Assembly: GCA_025917655.1 (NCBI GenBank) | Contig: CP084619.1 | Coordinates: 3,639,001-3,703,000, forward strand | Direction of reading: 5' to 3' | Source of the DNA: Chlorella sorokiniana | Lineage: Eukaryota; Chlorophyta; Trebouxiophyceae; Chlorellales; Chlorellaceae | DNA length: 64,000 nucleotides | In this document: in pieces, positions 1 through 11,325 of the stretch | Layout: each line of letters begins with the position of its first letter | How positions within the stretch are numbered: the first letter of the stretch is position 1 | The notes under the pieces: model-generated | What the model was told of the DNA's origin: nothing | Database searches by the model: none | The model's input: only the letters and a program-made list of their open reading frames with translations | Program-made: the position numbers and the translations under genes

Positions 1-370
1 GCCACCGGGCGCCCCAGGGCCTCACCCCGCCTACGTGCTCACCCGCAGCAGCGGCGCCGCCCCGCCGTGCTGCACTACGCGATGCCAGAGGGCGGCGAGG
101 CGGCGGTGTGCCCGCCCGGCGCGGGGCGGGCGGTACGCGCCGCTGGCGGGGCCGTGCAGCGTGGTGGCGGTGGTGGGCACCGCTCACGTGAGGGGCATGA
201 TTCGGGAGTGGGCAGACGCGCAGCGCGACCCCCTCCCTGCGACCCTTGCTGTGACGCGCAACCGCCGCTTGCCTTGCGGCCGGCAGCGGTCTGCCACCCC
301 ACTGCTGCGCTTGCCCTGCCCATGTCATTTCACAAGGAACAGCATTGCGACTGTTCACTGGAAAGGATGA
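1..370 (+). CDS. 3' end of a possible TraB-domain protein (5' truncated)
   Basis: Only the 3' part of this gene would be in the window. One frame reads PCSVVAVVGTAHVRGMIREW at about 155-215. This resembles the C-terminal signature of the TraB/PrgY family (a hydrophobic VVAVVG strand followed by G-H-x-x-G). TraB-domain proteins are membrane or organelle-envelope proteins of unclear biochemistry. The frame ends at a stop at 368-370. The preceding 60-120 bases seem to read better in another frame (VLHYAMPEGGEAAV), so an intron or an indel separates the pieces. The gene converges with the lipase ending at 531. The call rests on a single motif, so confidence is limited. Confidence 0.38.
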   Translation, partial: PPGAPGPHPAYVLTRSSGAAPPCCTTRCQRAARRRCARPARGGRYAPLAGPCSVVAVVGTAHVRGMIREWADAQRDPLPATLAVTRNRRLPCGRQRSATPLLRLPCPCHFTRNSIATVHWKG

Positions 371-530
371 GCAGCTACAGTAACATCTATAATAATAAAT
401 GGCAATGCGCAAGCGCGGAGACAAAACCAGCGAAATGTGCTGGGGTGCAGGCTGCGGGAAAGCAGCGCGCTATGCAGGAGCAGGGCGCGTTGTTGGTTGG
501 CTGCCTGCATGCTGGTGGGCCTGCTGCCCC

Positions 531-3500
531 TCAGCGCCTGGCAAGGGTGGCGGTGAAGACCCAGGCGGGCACGGTCACCCGCGTGGCGTTCTGCAGCTGC
601 GGCACGTACCCAACCACCACCTCGCCCGTGTCTGGGTTCTCCCAGATGTCGCACGTGTGGTCGTCTGAGGGGTTGGTCGGGAGGGGGAGGGGAAAGGCGG
701 CTGCGGCGGTGAGGAAGGGACCAGCGCTGCGCTGCAGGCGGCGGCAAGGCCTGGCGGGGCGCAGAGCGCGGCCTGCGGGGCCAGCAGCGGCGCTCACCCC
801 AGTTTGTTTCCCAGAGCTCGAGGTTGGGTCGGTCCTGCAGAACGGAGGTGGGGGCGAGGTGGGCAAGGGCAAGGACCCGGGGTCGGTGGGCAGCGGAAGC
901 AGGTGCACCCTCGGTGCTGGCGGGGCCAGGGGCTGAGCGACGTGCGTGGCAGCTGGCGCGCGCCTGCAGCAGCACCGCGCCATCCTGGATCCACAGGCCG
1001 CTCTGGGTCTGCTGGTAGTCGGGCAGGGGCGGGATGGAGGGCACCTCGTCCAGGCGGTACACGTATCTGCAGGGCGGTACCGGGCGGGCTCGTGTACCCG
1101 CTGGTGCGCTGCAAGAAAGGAGCATCTTTGGCGCACACCACCGCGTGCATTCTCTGCTGCCTTGCTGGGACCCCCCCTTCCCTTCGGGCCTTTGCTCACT
1201 TGTAGAAGCGCCCCACCACCGCCTGCGCCAGCAGCGCAAAGTTGTTGTCTCCCACGATGGGCGCGCCCTGGTTGGCCACCAAGATGCTGGCCCCCGGCCA
1301 CACCTGTGCCGCCCACACGCCCCCAGCTCGCTGAGCGCGCCGCCCAGCGAGAAGCCCGACGACACGACGCGCAGCGGCTCGTCGCCCCGGTCAGGTTGCA
1401 GGCCGCCTGCAGCAGCGCCGACAGCGGCACGCCCTCGCCCGCGCAGGAGGCGGCCCCGGGCTGCACCGGCTCGATGGCCAGGGAGCTGAACTGCTTGAAG
1501 AAGCCGCTGTGCACCTCCACGTCGGGAAAAATCTGCAGGCGGCACGGTGTGTGTGTGTGTGCGCGTGAGTGTGAGGGGGCCGGGGGCCGGGGGAAGCGAA
1601 AGGGGGCGGGGCAGGGACTTGCAGGCGGTGGCTCAGGCGTGGTGGGGGTCGGCCGCTGCCGGAAAACAAAGCATGAAGCCGCAGCAGGCTGCCAGCTCGG
1701 AGCAGCGCCGTGCGCAGGCGGGTGCGCGGCAGCAGGCAGCAGGGCAGGGAGGGGCGCAGGGCGGGCGGCGGCGCACGTCGCTGAGGCGGTTGCCGGGGGC
1801 GCCTGGCTGAAGGGCTCTATCGAGGGCACAAAGTCTTCCGACTGGCTGGCCTGGGCGTCGATGAGCCTGATGAGGGCGGGGACGGGGCGGAGCGGGGTGG
1901 CAGTCAACCAAGAGCGGGCGTCGATGAACCCGCTCGCGGCGGACCGGGCAGGGTGGGGAGCAGATGCCCAAGATGCAGCAGCACCATCAGGTGGGCTATG
2001 TTGGACGTATCCACATGTCGCCCGAGTTGAGCCACACAGCGTCGCGGCCCCACGCAGCCCCCCCCACCCCAGACAAACAGCTTGCAGCCTGCCCCCGCGC
2101 ACCACACCCACCCACCCACCCACCAGTCCTGGCGCTCCTCTGTGTACTTGAACAGCATGTAGAGGGTGCTGTCGGTTTCGTTCCAGGCCACAATGGCGTC
2201 GCCGCTCGTCTCCGCGTCGCTGAGCACCACATTTGGCAGCCCCTCCAGGACGTCCTGCCCGTATGCGGCGTCCTTGCCAAAGCCCAGACAGCTGAGCGCC
2301 AGGGGGCGCGCGTCTTGCACAGGATGACGGGGCAGTCGCTGGGGGCAGCTGCGTGGGCGGGAGACCACGGGGGCGGGGGCATGGGGGGGGCCGGCAGACG
2401 CAGGGTCGCGTTTGGGAGGTACCGGCAAGGCAAGACTTCTCCAGGGCGGTGCTGACAACCTGGAGGCCCCGCCCACCCACCTTGTACTGCTCAGCCAGGT
2501 TGGGGTCGGGGCCCAGTGCACCCAGCGGGTCTTCTGCATATGGGGAAAGGTGTGTGTGTGTGTGGGGGGGGTTCAGGCAGGTGTTTGCGCAGCACTGGGT
2601 CGCGCAGCTGGACAGCGCGAGGCTTGGCTGCCGCCACGAGCACCAGGCTCAGCCTTGCTAGGCCTCAGGCCGGCAACCACGAACTCTACCAGAGTGGGCG
2701 GAAATCTCGTGTGTGCACTGCGAACCTCCCCCACTCTAAAACCTAAAACCTGAAAGAACCCTCACCAGGGTCCCAGCCCTCGTAGGCCGGCGGCACGGGT
2801 GCGGGCAGGCCGGGCACCTGCACGGCAGCCGCCACGCTGTCCGCAGTGACCAGCGGGTTGACCGCCGCCGCTGCGTCCAGCAGCACGCTGCCGGTGGAGG
2901 CGTTTGGCTGGATGGCGTCCAGGCCAAAGGGCCAGAGGTAGTGCCTAGGGTGGGGGGCACAGGGCGCAGCTGCTGGTGAGCAATTAACGGATGCTCACCG
3001 GGCAAGCGTGCAGCCCGCCAGGCTCGGCGTCAACTGCAGCCTCTGCACGCATGATCCGTGGCAGGCAGGCGCGCCTCACAGCGTGACCAGCTGCTGCCAG
3101 GCCCAGGCAAAGGGCGCGTTGTACGCGGGGCTCCAGCCGCCGCCAAACGTGACCACATCCGCGTTGGCCAGCGGGTAGCGCAGCGCCGCCCAGGGGCCGC
3201 ACAGCACCGCCAGCTCCATGCCTCCTACGTCGTCGCCGGTGCACACCACGCGGCGCAGCTGGGCGGCCTTGCCGCCCGTTGCTGCCTCCAATGCCTGACG
3301 TGTTGGGGGGGGCAGTGAGCACGAGCACACGCAGCACCTGGACCGCCTGGCGGCCGTGCACATCCAGAGGCAAGCATTCATGTCGCCGCATGCCACCGCA
3401 TCGGCAAGTGCAGCCTGACAGCCGGTCCCTGCCCACCTCGGCCAGGGGCCCGTCGCCGGTGACCGCCCCGCCCTGCGACAGCAGAGCCGAAAACGCGTCC

Positions 3501-4102
3501 ACCACGCCCGCAGGCCCCTCTGCCGTGTACACAAAGGGCTGCAGGAAGGGCACGCGCTTGGCCTCTGCGCCCGCCAGGGATGCAGCCGCAGCGGTGCGGA
3601 ATACCAGCACTGCGTCTCCCTCTGCCGGCAGCCAGAGGTCGACGCTGCCGCTGGCGCCGCCGCAGCCGACCACTGGACTGACTGGGCGGGCGCGGTGGCA
3701 TTCAGCTCCGGCAACACGTACAGTAGGACATATGCTGTGGTGGCCGTGATGGCGTCTGCATGCGCACACAGTGGAGCAGCAAACGGAATAGTGAGGCCGT
3801 TGGCAAGCCGATGGTGGCGGTGCCCGCGGCACTGTGCCGGCGGAAGGAAACCCTTGCGATGGGCACCGCATGGGTTAAATCTGCGAGTCTATACGGCTGC
3901 TTGCACGCACTGTAGGCATGGATAGGGCGAACATAGTTGGGGTCGAAGGGAGGGGAGGTGGAGCTGGTGTTGGCTCATCATTTCCAAACAGGCTGTCAAA
4001 GAATGAAAGTTTGCGCCCTATGCCCGCTGTTTGAGCCGTACGCCCAGTCGGTAGCGTGCAAGCCAGCAGCGCCGCCGAAAGGAGTACCGCGAGAGCCCGC
4101 AT
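531..4102 (-). CDS. Secreted class-3 lipase-like protein with two lipase regions
   Basis: Starts at the ATG at 4102 (MRALAVLLSAALLACTLPTG), a clear signal peptide, so secretion or vacuolar/ER entry is expected. At least six exons follow. The N-terminal region (about 3080-3720) has a lipase-3-like core, VCTGDDVGGMELAVLCGPWA followed by VVTFGGGW, but the usual nucleophile of G-H-S-L-G-G is replaced (G-D-D-V-G-G). A second region (about 2350-531) contains FKYTEERQDW, VHSGFF, an intact nucleophile elbow VVSSGFSLGGALSELG, the acid-containing YRLDEVPSIPPLP and a late DHTCDIW that could supply the histidine. The stop is TGA at 531-533. By family the activity would be hydrolysis of acylglycerols or galactolipids; the substrate cannot be told. 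The reading frame breaks near 3670 within an exon. Introns carry (GT)n and (GGGT)n. Confidence 0.68.
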
Positions 4103-4419
4103 GGCGGTCCCCAATCCCCAAATACGACAGGGAATATAAAGTGTTCACTTAATTGTGCGGGTCTCTCAAAGATGCGCTGCCTTGCGCAAAAAAAAAAGGC
4201 CCCGGCTGACGTGTAACGCGGCGCCCGCCCGTGCTCCGCCCGTCTTCTCAGCACATCGGCCGTGGTTCAAGCGAACACTGGAAGCACCGCAACAGCAAGG
4301 AATCACAGGGTACCACATGGATCGCGCTCACAATACAGCAGTACAGCTCGGCCACAACGGTTTGCTGTCCATCACATAGGCAGCGGCAAACAGGACCACG
4401 GAGACCTGGCTGCTTGAGA

Positions 4420-7400
4420 TCACTGCCTGCCTTGCTCCTGGCGCTCCTGCTGCTGCTGCAAGAGCAGCTGGCGTAGCTGCATCTGCTGCGGCGTCAACTT
4501 CGGCGTCGTTGGCGCCACGGGCTGCCGTGCGTACGTCTGCTGCTGCTGCGGCGGCGGCGCGTAGGTTTGCTGCGCTGCGGGCGCCAGCCCGAGGCTCTCC
4601 ACCACCGCCGACTGCAGCACCAACACCGCCTTGCTGGCCAGCTGGTAGCTGCCGCCGCTGCACGGCGCAACAGCAGAACACTCCATCATGTACGCCAGAG
4701 GTGACGGGAAATGTCATGCAGCGCAAGCCTCAGCTGATGGGCCCCTTCGCAGCCAGCCGAGCAGCTGCGTCAGAGCAGCTCGGCCGAGCAGCAGCCGCCC
4801 CACCTGATGGGCTCCCCGCCTTCCAGCAGCGCGTCCTCGGGGCAGGCAGGGAGGTGTCTACGATGCGCTCCCACACCCGCCCAACCTGCACCAAAGGCAG
4901 CAGGGGGGGCGTTACTCAAATGGGCCCCTGCCCGCATGAGGCATCAGCACTGCTGCTGGCCGCTCCTGGGCGCTCACCGCGGGGCGGGGCAGGCTGGCGG
5001 TGACGGGGTAAGGGTGGGGGTTGATGCCCACATACACGCCCTGGCCGTCGGAGCCGCGCACTGCAGGCATCAATGGGAGGCACAGCCAGCGCAGCCATGA
5101 GCCATCCTTTGTATGTTCATCCAAGCAACAGCAGCAACCCCTGCTCGAATTCCCCAGCAATGTGAACCGGCCCAGCCGTGCCAGCACTCCGCCACCTGCG
5201 CTGCCAGTAAACCGCACCCACCCACCCACCCACCCGAGAAGGCCAGGTAGTTGACGTCTGCGCGCCCCGCTGCCGCGGCGTCGGCGGCCAGATCTGTGGG
5301 GGTACGGCGGGCGAAGGGCACTGCAATGGTCATTGCTGCAGCGGCTCGCACCCTGCCGCCAGCAGCAGCCTGGCCAGGCGTGCCGTGCCTGCTGCGCGAA
5401 GTCGGCAGCAGCGCGCCGTGGAACCAATGCACAGCAGGCACAGCAGGCAGCGTGCGCAAGCGCCCACCCGCATCCCAGATGGGCTCCGCCGCCGCGCGTC
5501 GCGCCGTGCCAGCGGATGTCGCGCGGCGAGTCGAATCGCGGCGGCAGCAGCAGGTGGGCCAGGCGGCGGCGCTGCCGCATGAGCACCCCACAAAGTGGGC
5601 GTCCGCCAGGTCAGCCACAGCGTCCTGCGGCACCACCGGCGCCCGACGCCAGCACCGTTAGCGCAAGCAGCGACTTGGCGACGGTGGCGGGAGAGGGGCG
5701 CCCTGCGCGCCCGCGTAGCCACCCGCCGCCGCCGCGCGCGGCGGCCGCCGCCGCCACCTGCGCCGCCTCCGCCGCCAGCTCCGCAAGCGACTGGCGGCCC
5801 AGCACCGTGACTGTGTTCACGCTGAAGGCTGGGCGCCGACCTGCGCATGCGAACGGGGCGCGGGCAGAGGGGGTGAGCCAGCGCCAGCCCTGGGTTTCAG
5901 ACGGTTCTCCTGGCGGCGCCAAACACGCCATGGCACTCCCACTAATGTGCTGGACAGGCGGGCCGCGCCCCCTCGCACCAATGGCCAGGTTGCCCGGCAG
6001 GCCGGCGTTCCAGTTGGCGTCAAACAGCGCGGCGCTGCCCGTCAGGCGACCCGCCACCGCGGTCAGCATGCCAGGGCGCCTGCAGGCCGGGACACACCGG
6101 GCGGCACATGGGGCACGAAGATGACATGCTCCAAACGCTGACAGGGTGGGCGACCCAGGGCTCACACGGCCGGCAGCTGGAGTTGGAGCGCCGTGGGCAA
6201 GTCGGCCGCCCTTTGCACAGCCCGCCAGCTCGCCTTCAGCCAGGTAGGCCATCACGTCGGCGCCAAAGCCCAGGTTGCGCTGCAGCCAGAGGCCCCAGTG
6301 AGGGAAGCCGCGCGCACCGCTCCTGCGCCAGCAACAGCCCCAGCGGCGCGATCATCAGCACAGGGCAGGCCATTGGGTGGCAGCGGGCCAGCCGTGCTGT
6401 GGAGGGGTGCATGCATGGCGCTGCCAAAGCCGCCGGGCGCCCCAAATGCAGCAGCGCGCTCAAAGTGCAAAGCCTTCGCGAGCCCCCGCTGGGCACGGAT
6501 CCGCACCTGGGCAGCAGGTTGTCGTCCGAGGGCAGAGCCACCATCTTGAGGGCACACAGGCGGGGGTCGTGGCACAGCGCCTCCACAAGGGGGCATCCAG
6601 CACGGTGCCGTGGCGGTCTGCAGTGTGTGTGTGTGGGGGGGAAGGGGTACCGGGTTCACGCTGAAGGGAGGAAAGGGCTTCACGGAAGGCTGGCAAGTGC
6701 CCCATGGGCAATCCGGCGGCAGAGCACACGCAGCAGCGCTTTGATGGGGCCGCCAGGCCCGCAAAATGCCCACCCTGCACCAGGTTCTCCGCATTGATGA
6801 AGCAGAAGCCATCCACGCCCTCCTGCGTACACAGGGCGGCGGGGCGGGCAGCGGCACGATGAGAGGCAGGTCAAAGGCAGGGTGTGGGGTCGCCAGCGGC
6901 TGCCCGGGCAGTGCTGCTCAGGCGCGCCAGGCAAGGCATCCAGGATCCCCACTACCCAACAGCGCGCTGGAAAGGCAGCGTCCCTGTGGCAGGCGGCGTC
7001 TCACCCCAGCCCAGTGGCGCAGTACATCCAGGAGGTACTGCTGGGTGGCTGGCTGGCCGCAGTTGAGCACCTGGGCAAGCGGGGGAAGGGGCGGCAGGGG
7101 CTGTGGAGCGCCAAGCGGGCGCCCAAAACCATGCATTGCATGCCAGCAGCCATCCACTCCTCGGCGCAGGGTCCACACCCATCCAGCTGCCCCACGGCAA
7201 GCCCCCCGTTCCCCCACACCCCACCCACCCACCCACCCCGTTGGCGCGGTAGAATGATGAGTGGTCGAGGCCGCGCAGGGAGAGGGTGTGGGGGCGGCGT
7301 CGGTGCCCTCGGCGGTGAAGGTGAGGTCCACCTGAGCGGGGGTTGTGAGCGCATTGGCTGTGGGCAGCGGCAGGGGAGACTGTGCGGTGGGGAGCCTAGG

Positions 7401-10223
7401 CAGCAGCGCTGCTGCCGTGAGCGCTGCAGCTGGCCACGGCCTGGCAGCCTGCACCCCTCTGCCTTCAACCCTACACTGACCAGCAAGCAAGTCGTCTAGG
7501 GAAGCCAACAAGAGGCGCTGGGCCAACCGCCCCCACACACAAACACACGCCCGCTCTCACAAACACTCACACACAACTCACCATGAGCAGCACCTCTATG
7601 CCTGCAGCGTGCAGCGCCGACACCATGCGCCGGAACTCGGCAGCGGCCGCCACGCTGGAGGCCAGCGCGGAGGAGGCCAGCAGCGGGTCGGCGGCGCGGT
7701 AATGCACGGCGGCGCGCGCCATCAAGCCGATGCCTGGGGGCGGGGGGGGAGGAGGCACAGAACAGTGTGACACAGTGTGGCGAGGGGCCCGGGTGTTGGG
7801 AGAGCGTAAACGGAGGCGGCGGGGGCACGCCAGTGTGGCGAGGGGCCGGGGTGTTGGGAGGGTGCGACAGGAGGGAGGGCAGCTGAGCGCCCGCCCCAGG
7901 AGGCTCACCCTTGGCGGAGGCGTAGCTGGGGGTGAGCACCACCGCGTTGGCGCCCACGGCGCGGATGTGGCCCACGCGCTCCGCCACGCCCAGGAAGCTG
8001 CCCGGGTGCTGCACGCCTTTACCTGCACAGACGCGCAGCAATGAGTGGGTGTGAATGTGTGTGGTTGGGGGGGCAGAGTGTGTGTGTGTGTGTTTGGCGG
8101 GGGAAGGGGGTGCGGCGATGGCAGCGCGACGCAGGCGGCGGCAGCATGCAGCAGCTGGCACGGCGAGTGCGGGAGGGAGGCGGCCAGGTTCCACCTCGCA
8201 GCTGCAGCCCCCTGAGGCAGGGCGGCAGCAGCGGCGGCGGCGGCGGCCCACCCTGCGCAAAGGTGCGCACATCCAGCTCCAGCAGGCGCAGGTCCTCCAG
8301 TGGCAGGCCCGGACCCCCAACCAGGGTGGCCTCGTCCGCCGCCGCAGCCGCAGCCGCTGCTGCCGCCGCGCCGCCCTGCTGCGCCAGGCCCTCCAGGCTG
8401 GACAGCGCGGCGCGCAGGCTGCCGTCGGGCAGGGTGACGGTGGGGAGGGGCACGGGGGAGGCCGCGGCTGCTGGTTCGGCGGGGAAGTACCGCAGGGATG
8501 GGCAGTACGGGTCCAACAGCAGCTGGTCTGCGGCGGGGGGGGAGCGGGGAGCGCATGCAAACGCCTACTGACATACAACATGGTGCAGCACATAGCGTGC
8601 AATGCATCAGTGCTGCCGCAAGTGCAGCGCCAGCCACGCTATTTTCACAGCCGCAGCCGTCTGGGCAGGCGTCAGCGAAAGCATGCGCAGCATGCGCAGG
8701 CGAGAATGTGCAGGGGCGGTGCCGCCACTCACAAGGCTGCAGACGGCTGCCTGACTCCCAGCCCTCGTCCCCCTCCAGGCGCCAGCCGTAGCAGAGGCCC
8801 TCCAGGTCTGGCAGGCCCTCCACTGCAATGTGTTGAGGGATGCGGGGGCGGGTAAGGGCGGCGCGGTGGGGTGGGTGGGTGGCGACGCAGGGGATGCAGG
8901 TGGTGAGGTGGCACAGCAGGCCAGCCCCAAGTGTTCAGCTCTCCGATGCAGCGCAGCCCCCAGCAGGCCCAGCAGGCCCAGCAGGCATAGTCCACCGCTG
9001 GCTCGACCACCAAAGCGCAGCAGCGCGGCCCAGGCGCTGCGCGCCACCCGCCCACCCGCCACGTGCCACAGCTCGCCGGTGCGGTTGAGCGACGGGTCCA
9101 GCGCCACCTCCAGCATGCCCCACTCCGCCCCCAGCTGCGGCCGCAGCAGCACGAGGCAGACGCGCTCCGCGCCGCGGCACCGCACAGCAAAGTTGACGGT
9201 GTGGCGCCGATGTGCGGCGGCGCCCGACGCCCCAGCACCGCGTTGCCGTACGCCCGGCGACGCTGCGCCCGCGGGCAGCGCCGCCGACGACTCCGCCAGC
9301 GTGGCGCCCTGCTGCTCGCTGCTGCCCGGCGCGGTGCCGATCAGCGCGGAGAAGTGGCGGCCCTGGAGCGGCGTGACGAAGCGGCGGCGCGCGGCGCGGT
9401 CCCCCGGCGGCGTGACGCACACCACAAAGGCGAGGGTGAGGGGCGCCAGCGAGGGCGGCACCGCCAGAGCGATGCTGTGGCTGCCGCCGTCCAGCGACGC
9501 CTGCATGGCGCTGCACATGGCGCCCGAGCGCTCGTCGCGGGTGCTTCCCGGCGGCACCAGCTCTGTGGGGTGCTGCCAGAGGTGCGGGGAGGAGCGGTAG
9601 ACGCCCCTGCGGGTGTGGAAGCCGGGTGGAGCGCAGGGGTTCAGGCCAGAGGAGCAGCGCCGACGACACTACAGCACAGAGCAGCCAGCCGCAAGAAGCC
9701 GCAGCCCCCACTGACCAGTGCAGCTCTACAGTGGACCCTGGAGGTAGTTTGTTGCCGCTGGCGGGGCCATGCTCCAGCACGATGCGGATCTGGTGCGCCT
9801 GCCCCTTCCCGCCCTGCTGCACCACCTTGACCTGCAACGGCGGCGGGGGAAGGGTGTGTGTCTCTCTGTTCAAGCTGCCGCTGACAACATAACTTGCACC
9901 CTTTCCTGCTCTGCATCTAGAATCAAAAGTCGCAAAAGGCAACTCACCAGCTCGCGGCCCTTGCAGGGCCAGTTGCTGGTCAGCACCCTGCCGCCGCTGG
10001 CGGCTGGCAGTGTGCGGGTGCGCGCGGCTGGCTCTGCTTTGCCCTCCGACTGAAAGGCTGTCGCCTGCAGCCCTCGGACGCCAACTCCACGCTCTGATCG
10101 CCTAAGCAGCCTGCAATATCGGGGCTGCAGCGGCGCTGCAGCGGTGATCGCAGTCGCCGGGGTGCAGGGCCCGGTTGCTGCTCGTGAGCAACATCCCGGA
10201 TACCGTGCGACAAGGGTTTGCAT
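4420..10223 (-). CDS. ISA2: Isoamylase ISA2-like, non-catalytic starch debranching subunit
   Basis: The ATG at 10223 opens a transit-peptide-like N-terminus (MQTLVARYPGCCSRAATG...). Exon 1 ends at 9948. Exon 2 (9831-9716) and the next form an LPPGSTVELHW-GVYRSS module resembling the starch-binding modules before some plastid starch enzymes. A CBM48 follows (VNFAVRCRGAERVCLVLLRP, ALDPSLNRTGELWHVA). The GH13 core includes HPGSFLGVAERVGHIRAVGA, GIEVLLMV and TAEGTD. The usual catalytic DGFRFD is GVDGFCFINAENL, the substitution typical of plant ISA2. The C-terminal domain has FDSPRDIRWHG, GVYVGINPHPYPVTASLP and VWERIVDTSLP, then a Gln/Pro-rich tail ending at 4420. ISA2 is known to act with ISA1 in plastid amylopectin trimming. 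Frame breaks near 5585 and 5510 look like indels. Confidence 0.85.
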
Positions 10224-10809
10224 CGCTGCGCCCACAGGCGACAACCTGGGGCAACCAGCGCAAGGGCCTGACGACAGGAGGGTTATCTCGGCGGTGCGCT
10301 TGCGCTGTTCAATGACCAGTTACACTTGTGGGCTCGCTAGGCATATTGGCAGCCCTTTGATGCAGTACATCCTGTCAAACCTGCCGACGTGGCGGGCAAA
10401 TTTGCATGTTGTTGCAATTAGCCGCGCAGTAACCGTATCTAGGCCCATACACATACGATGTCTCTCGATTGACGTAGAACGAATCGACAAGAGCGAGTTT
10501 TAACACCATCAGTACGCCCATTGTACTTCACATGCAGGGCATTGATGAGCCCAAACAAATGGGAAGGGCATGCAGGTCGGGTACCTATTCAATCTTCAAG
10601 CATAAGCTTCATCATTCTGTCCAGGCAAGTTAAGCCCCGGAACTGGTCTCTCATCTCAAGACATGAATTGCAGCGCCCCTGGGCCTTGTGCAGCGTTGCC
10701 ATGACTGCGAAACGTTCTCTTGTAATCCTGATGCCATTACCTTCGTTGTTCATGGCGTAACAAGAGCGCTGAGGGAAACGTGATGCAATCATGATGCCCC
10801 CTGTGCAGG

Positions 10810-11325
10810 TTGCCGGCAAGCTTGGTACCGTTGCATACGCCTTCTTCCTGGGATATATTCTCGGACAACAATTTGAAACCAAACGCGTGTCGGGTGGGTC
10901 TGAACCAGCTAGGCATTATGCCGCTCGGTCATGTGCACCGCACAGTTAACAAACTTGAGAAAAGGATTGCGCGCCGGAAGAAGCAGCATCTTCAACAAGC
11001 TCCGGCAGCTGAGCCACCTGAGCCTGGTCATGTGCGCCCTGGTCATGTGGGCCGCACCGTGAAGAAATTGGAGAAACAAATTGCGCGCCGGAAGAAGCGG
11101 CACCTGCAACAAGCTCTGGCAGCCAAGCCACCTGAGCCTGGTCATGTGCGCCGCACGGTGAAGAAATTGGAGAAACAAATTAGGCGCCGGAAGAAGCAGC
11201 ATCTGCAACAGGATCTGGCAGTTAAGCCATCTACGCCTTCATCGGCAGCCCCTGTGCTTCCACCCTGCGAAACCCCTTCCATTGCCGAAGGCACCACACC
11301 TGTGTCAGCATCAAAGCACACTTAA
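10810..11325 (+). CDS. Hypothetical basic-helix repeat ORF (exon-like), unit 1 only
   Basis: An open frame preceded by a possible 3' splice site (cccctgtgcag just before). It has no ATG at its 5' end, so if real it is an internal or terminal exon. Its middle consists of three copies of a 33-residue unit with the core RTVKKLEKQIARRKKQHLQQ, each opening with GHV(R/H/G)RTV. These would form highly basic amphipathic helices, perhaps a coiled coil. It ends in a Pro/Ser-rich stretch and a TAA. The equivalent frame in the other two units has one diverged copy (FVRSIVNKIEGKSNRE) and reads through to KHTYNLRPRRN. No family recognised. Confidence 0.3.
   Translation: MPASLVPLHTPSSWDIFSDNNLKPNACRVGLNQLGIMPLGHVHRTVNKLEKRIARRKKQHLQQAPAAEPPEPGHVRPGHVGRTVKKLEKQIARRKKRHLQQALAAKPPEPGHVRRTVKKLEKQIRRRKKQHLQQDLAVKPSTPSSAAPVLPPCETPSIAEGTTPVSASKHT
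10927..11230 (+). repeat. In-frame 99-bp tandem repeat, about three copies
   Basis: Direct repeats start with GGTCATGTG at 10927, 11041 and 11140. The last two are spaced 99 bp apart. The first spacing is 114 bp because a 15-bp GGTCATGTGCGCC element is duplicated at 11026. The period is a multiple of three, so a 33-residue protein repeat is preserved. Absent from the matching positions near 14390 and 17680, so the expansion (or loss) happened after the units diverged. Confidence 0.8.

Noticed and set aside
10110-10223. The duplicated ISA2 exon-1 sequence as functional extra transit peptides
   Set aside because: Copies near 13700 and 16990 lose the ISA2 ATG (AGG) and enter NMD3 out of frame or without a start, so targeting of a fused product is not supported.
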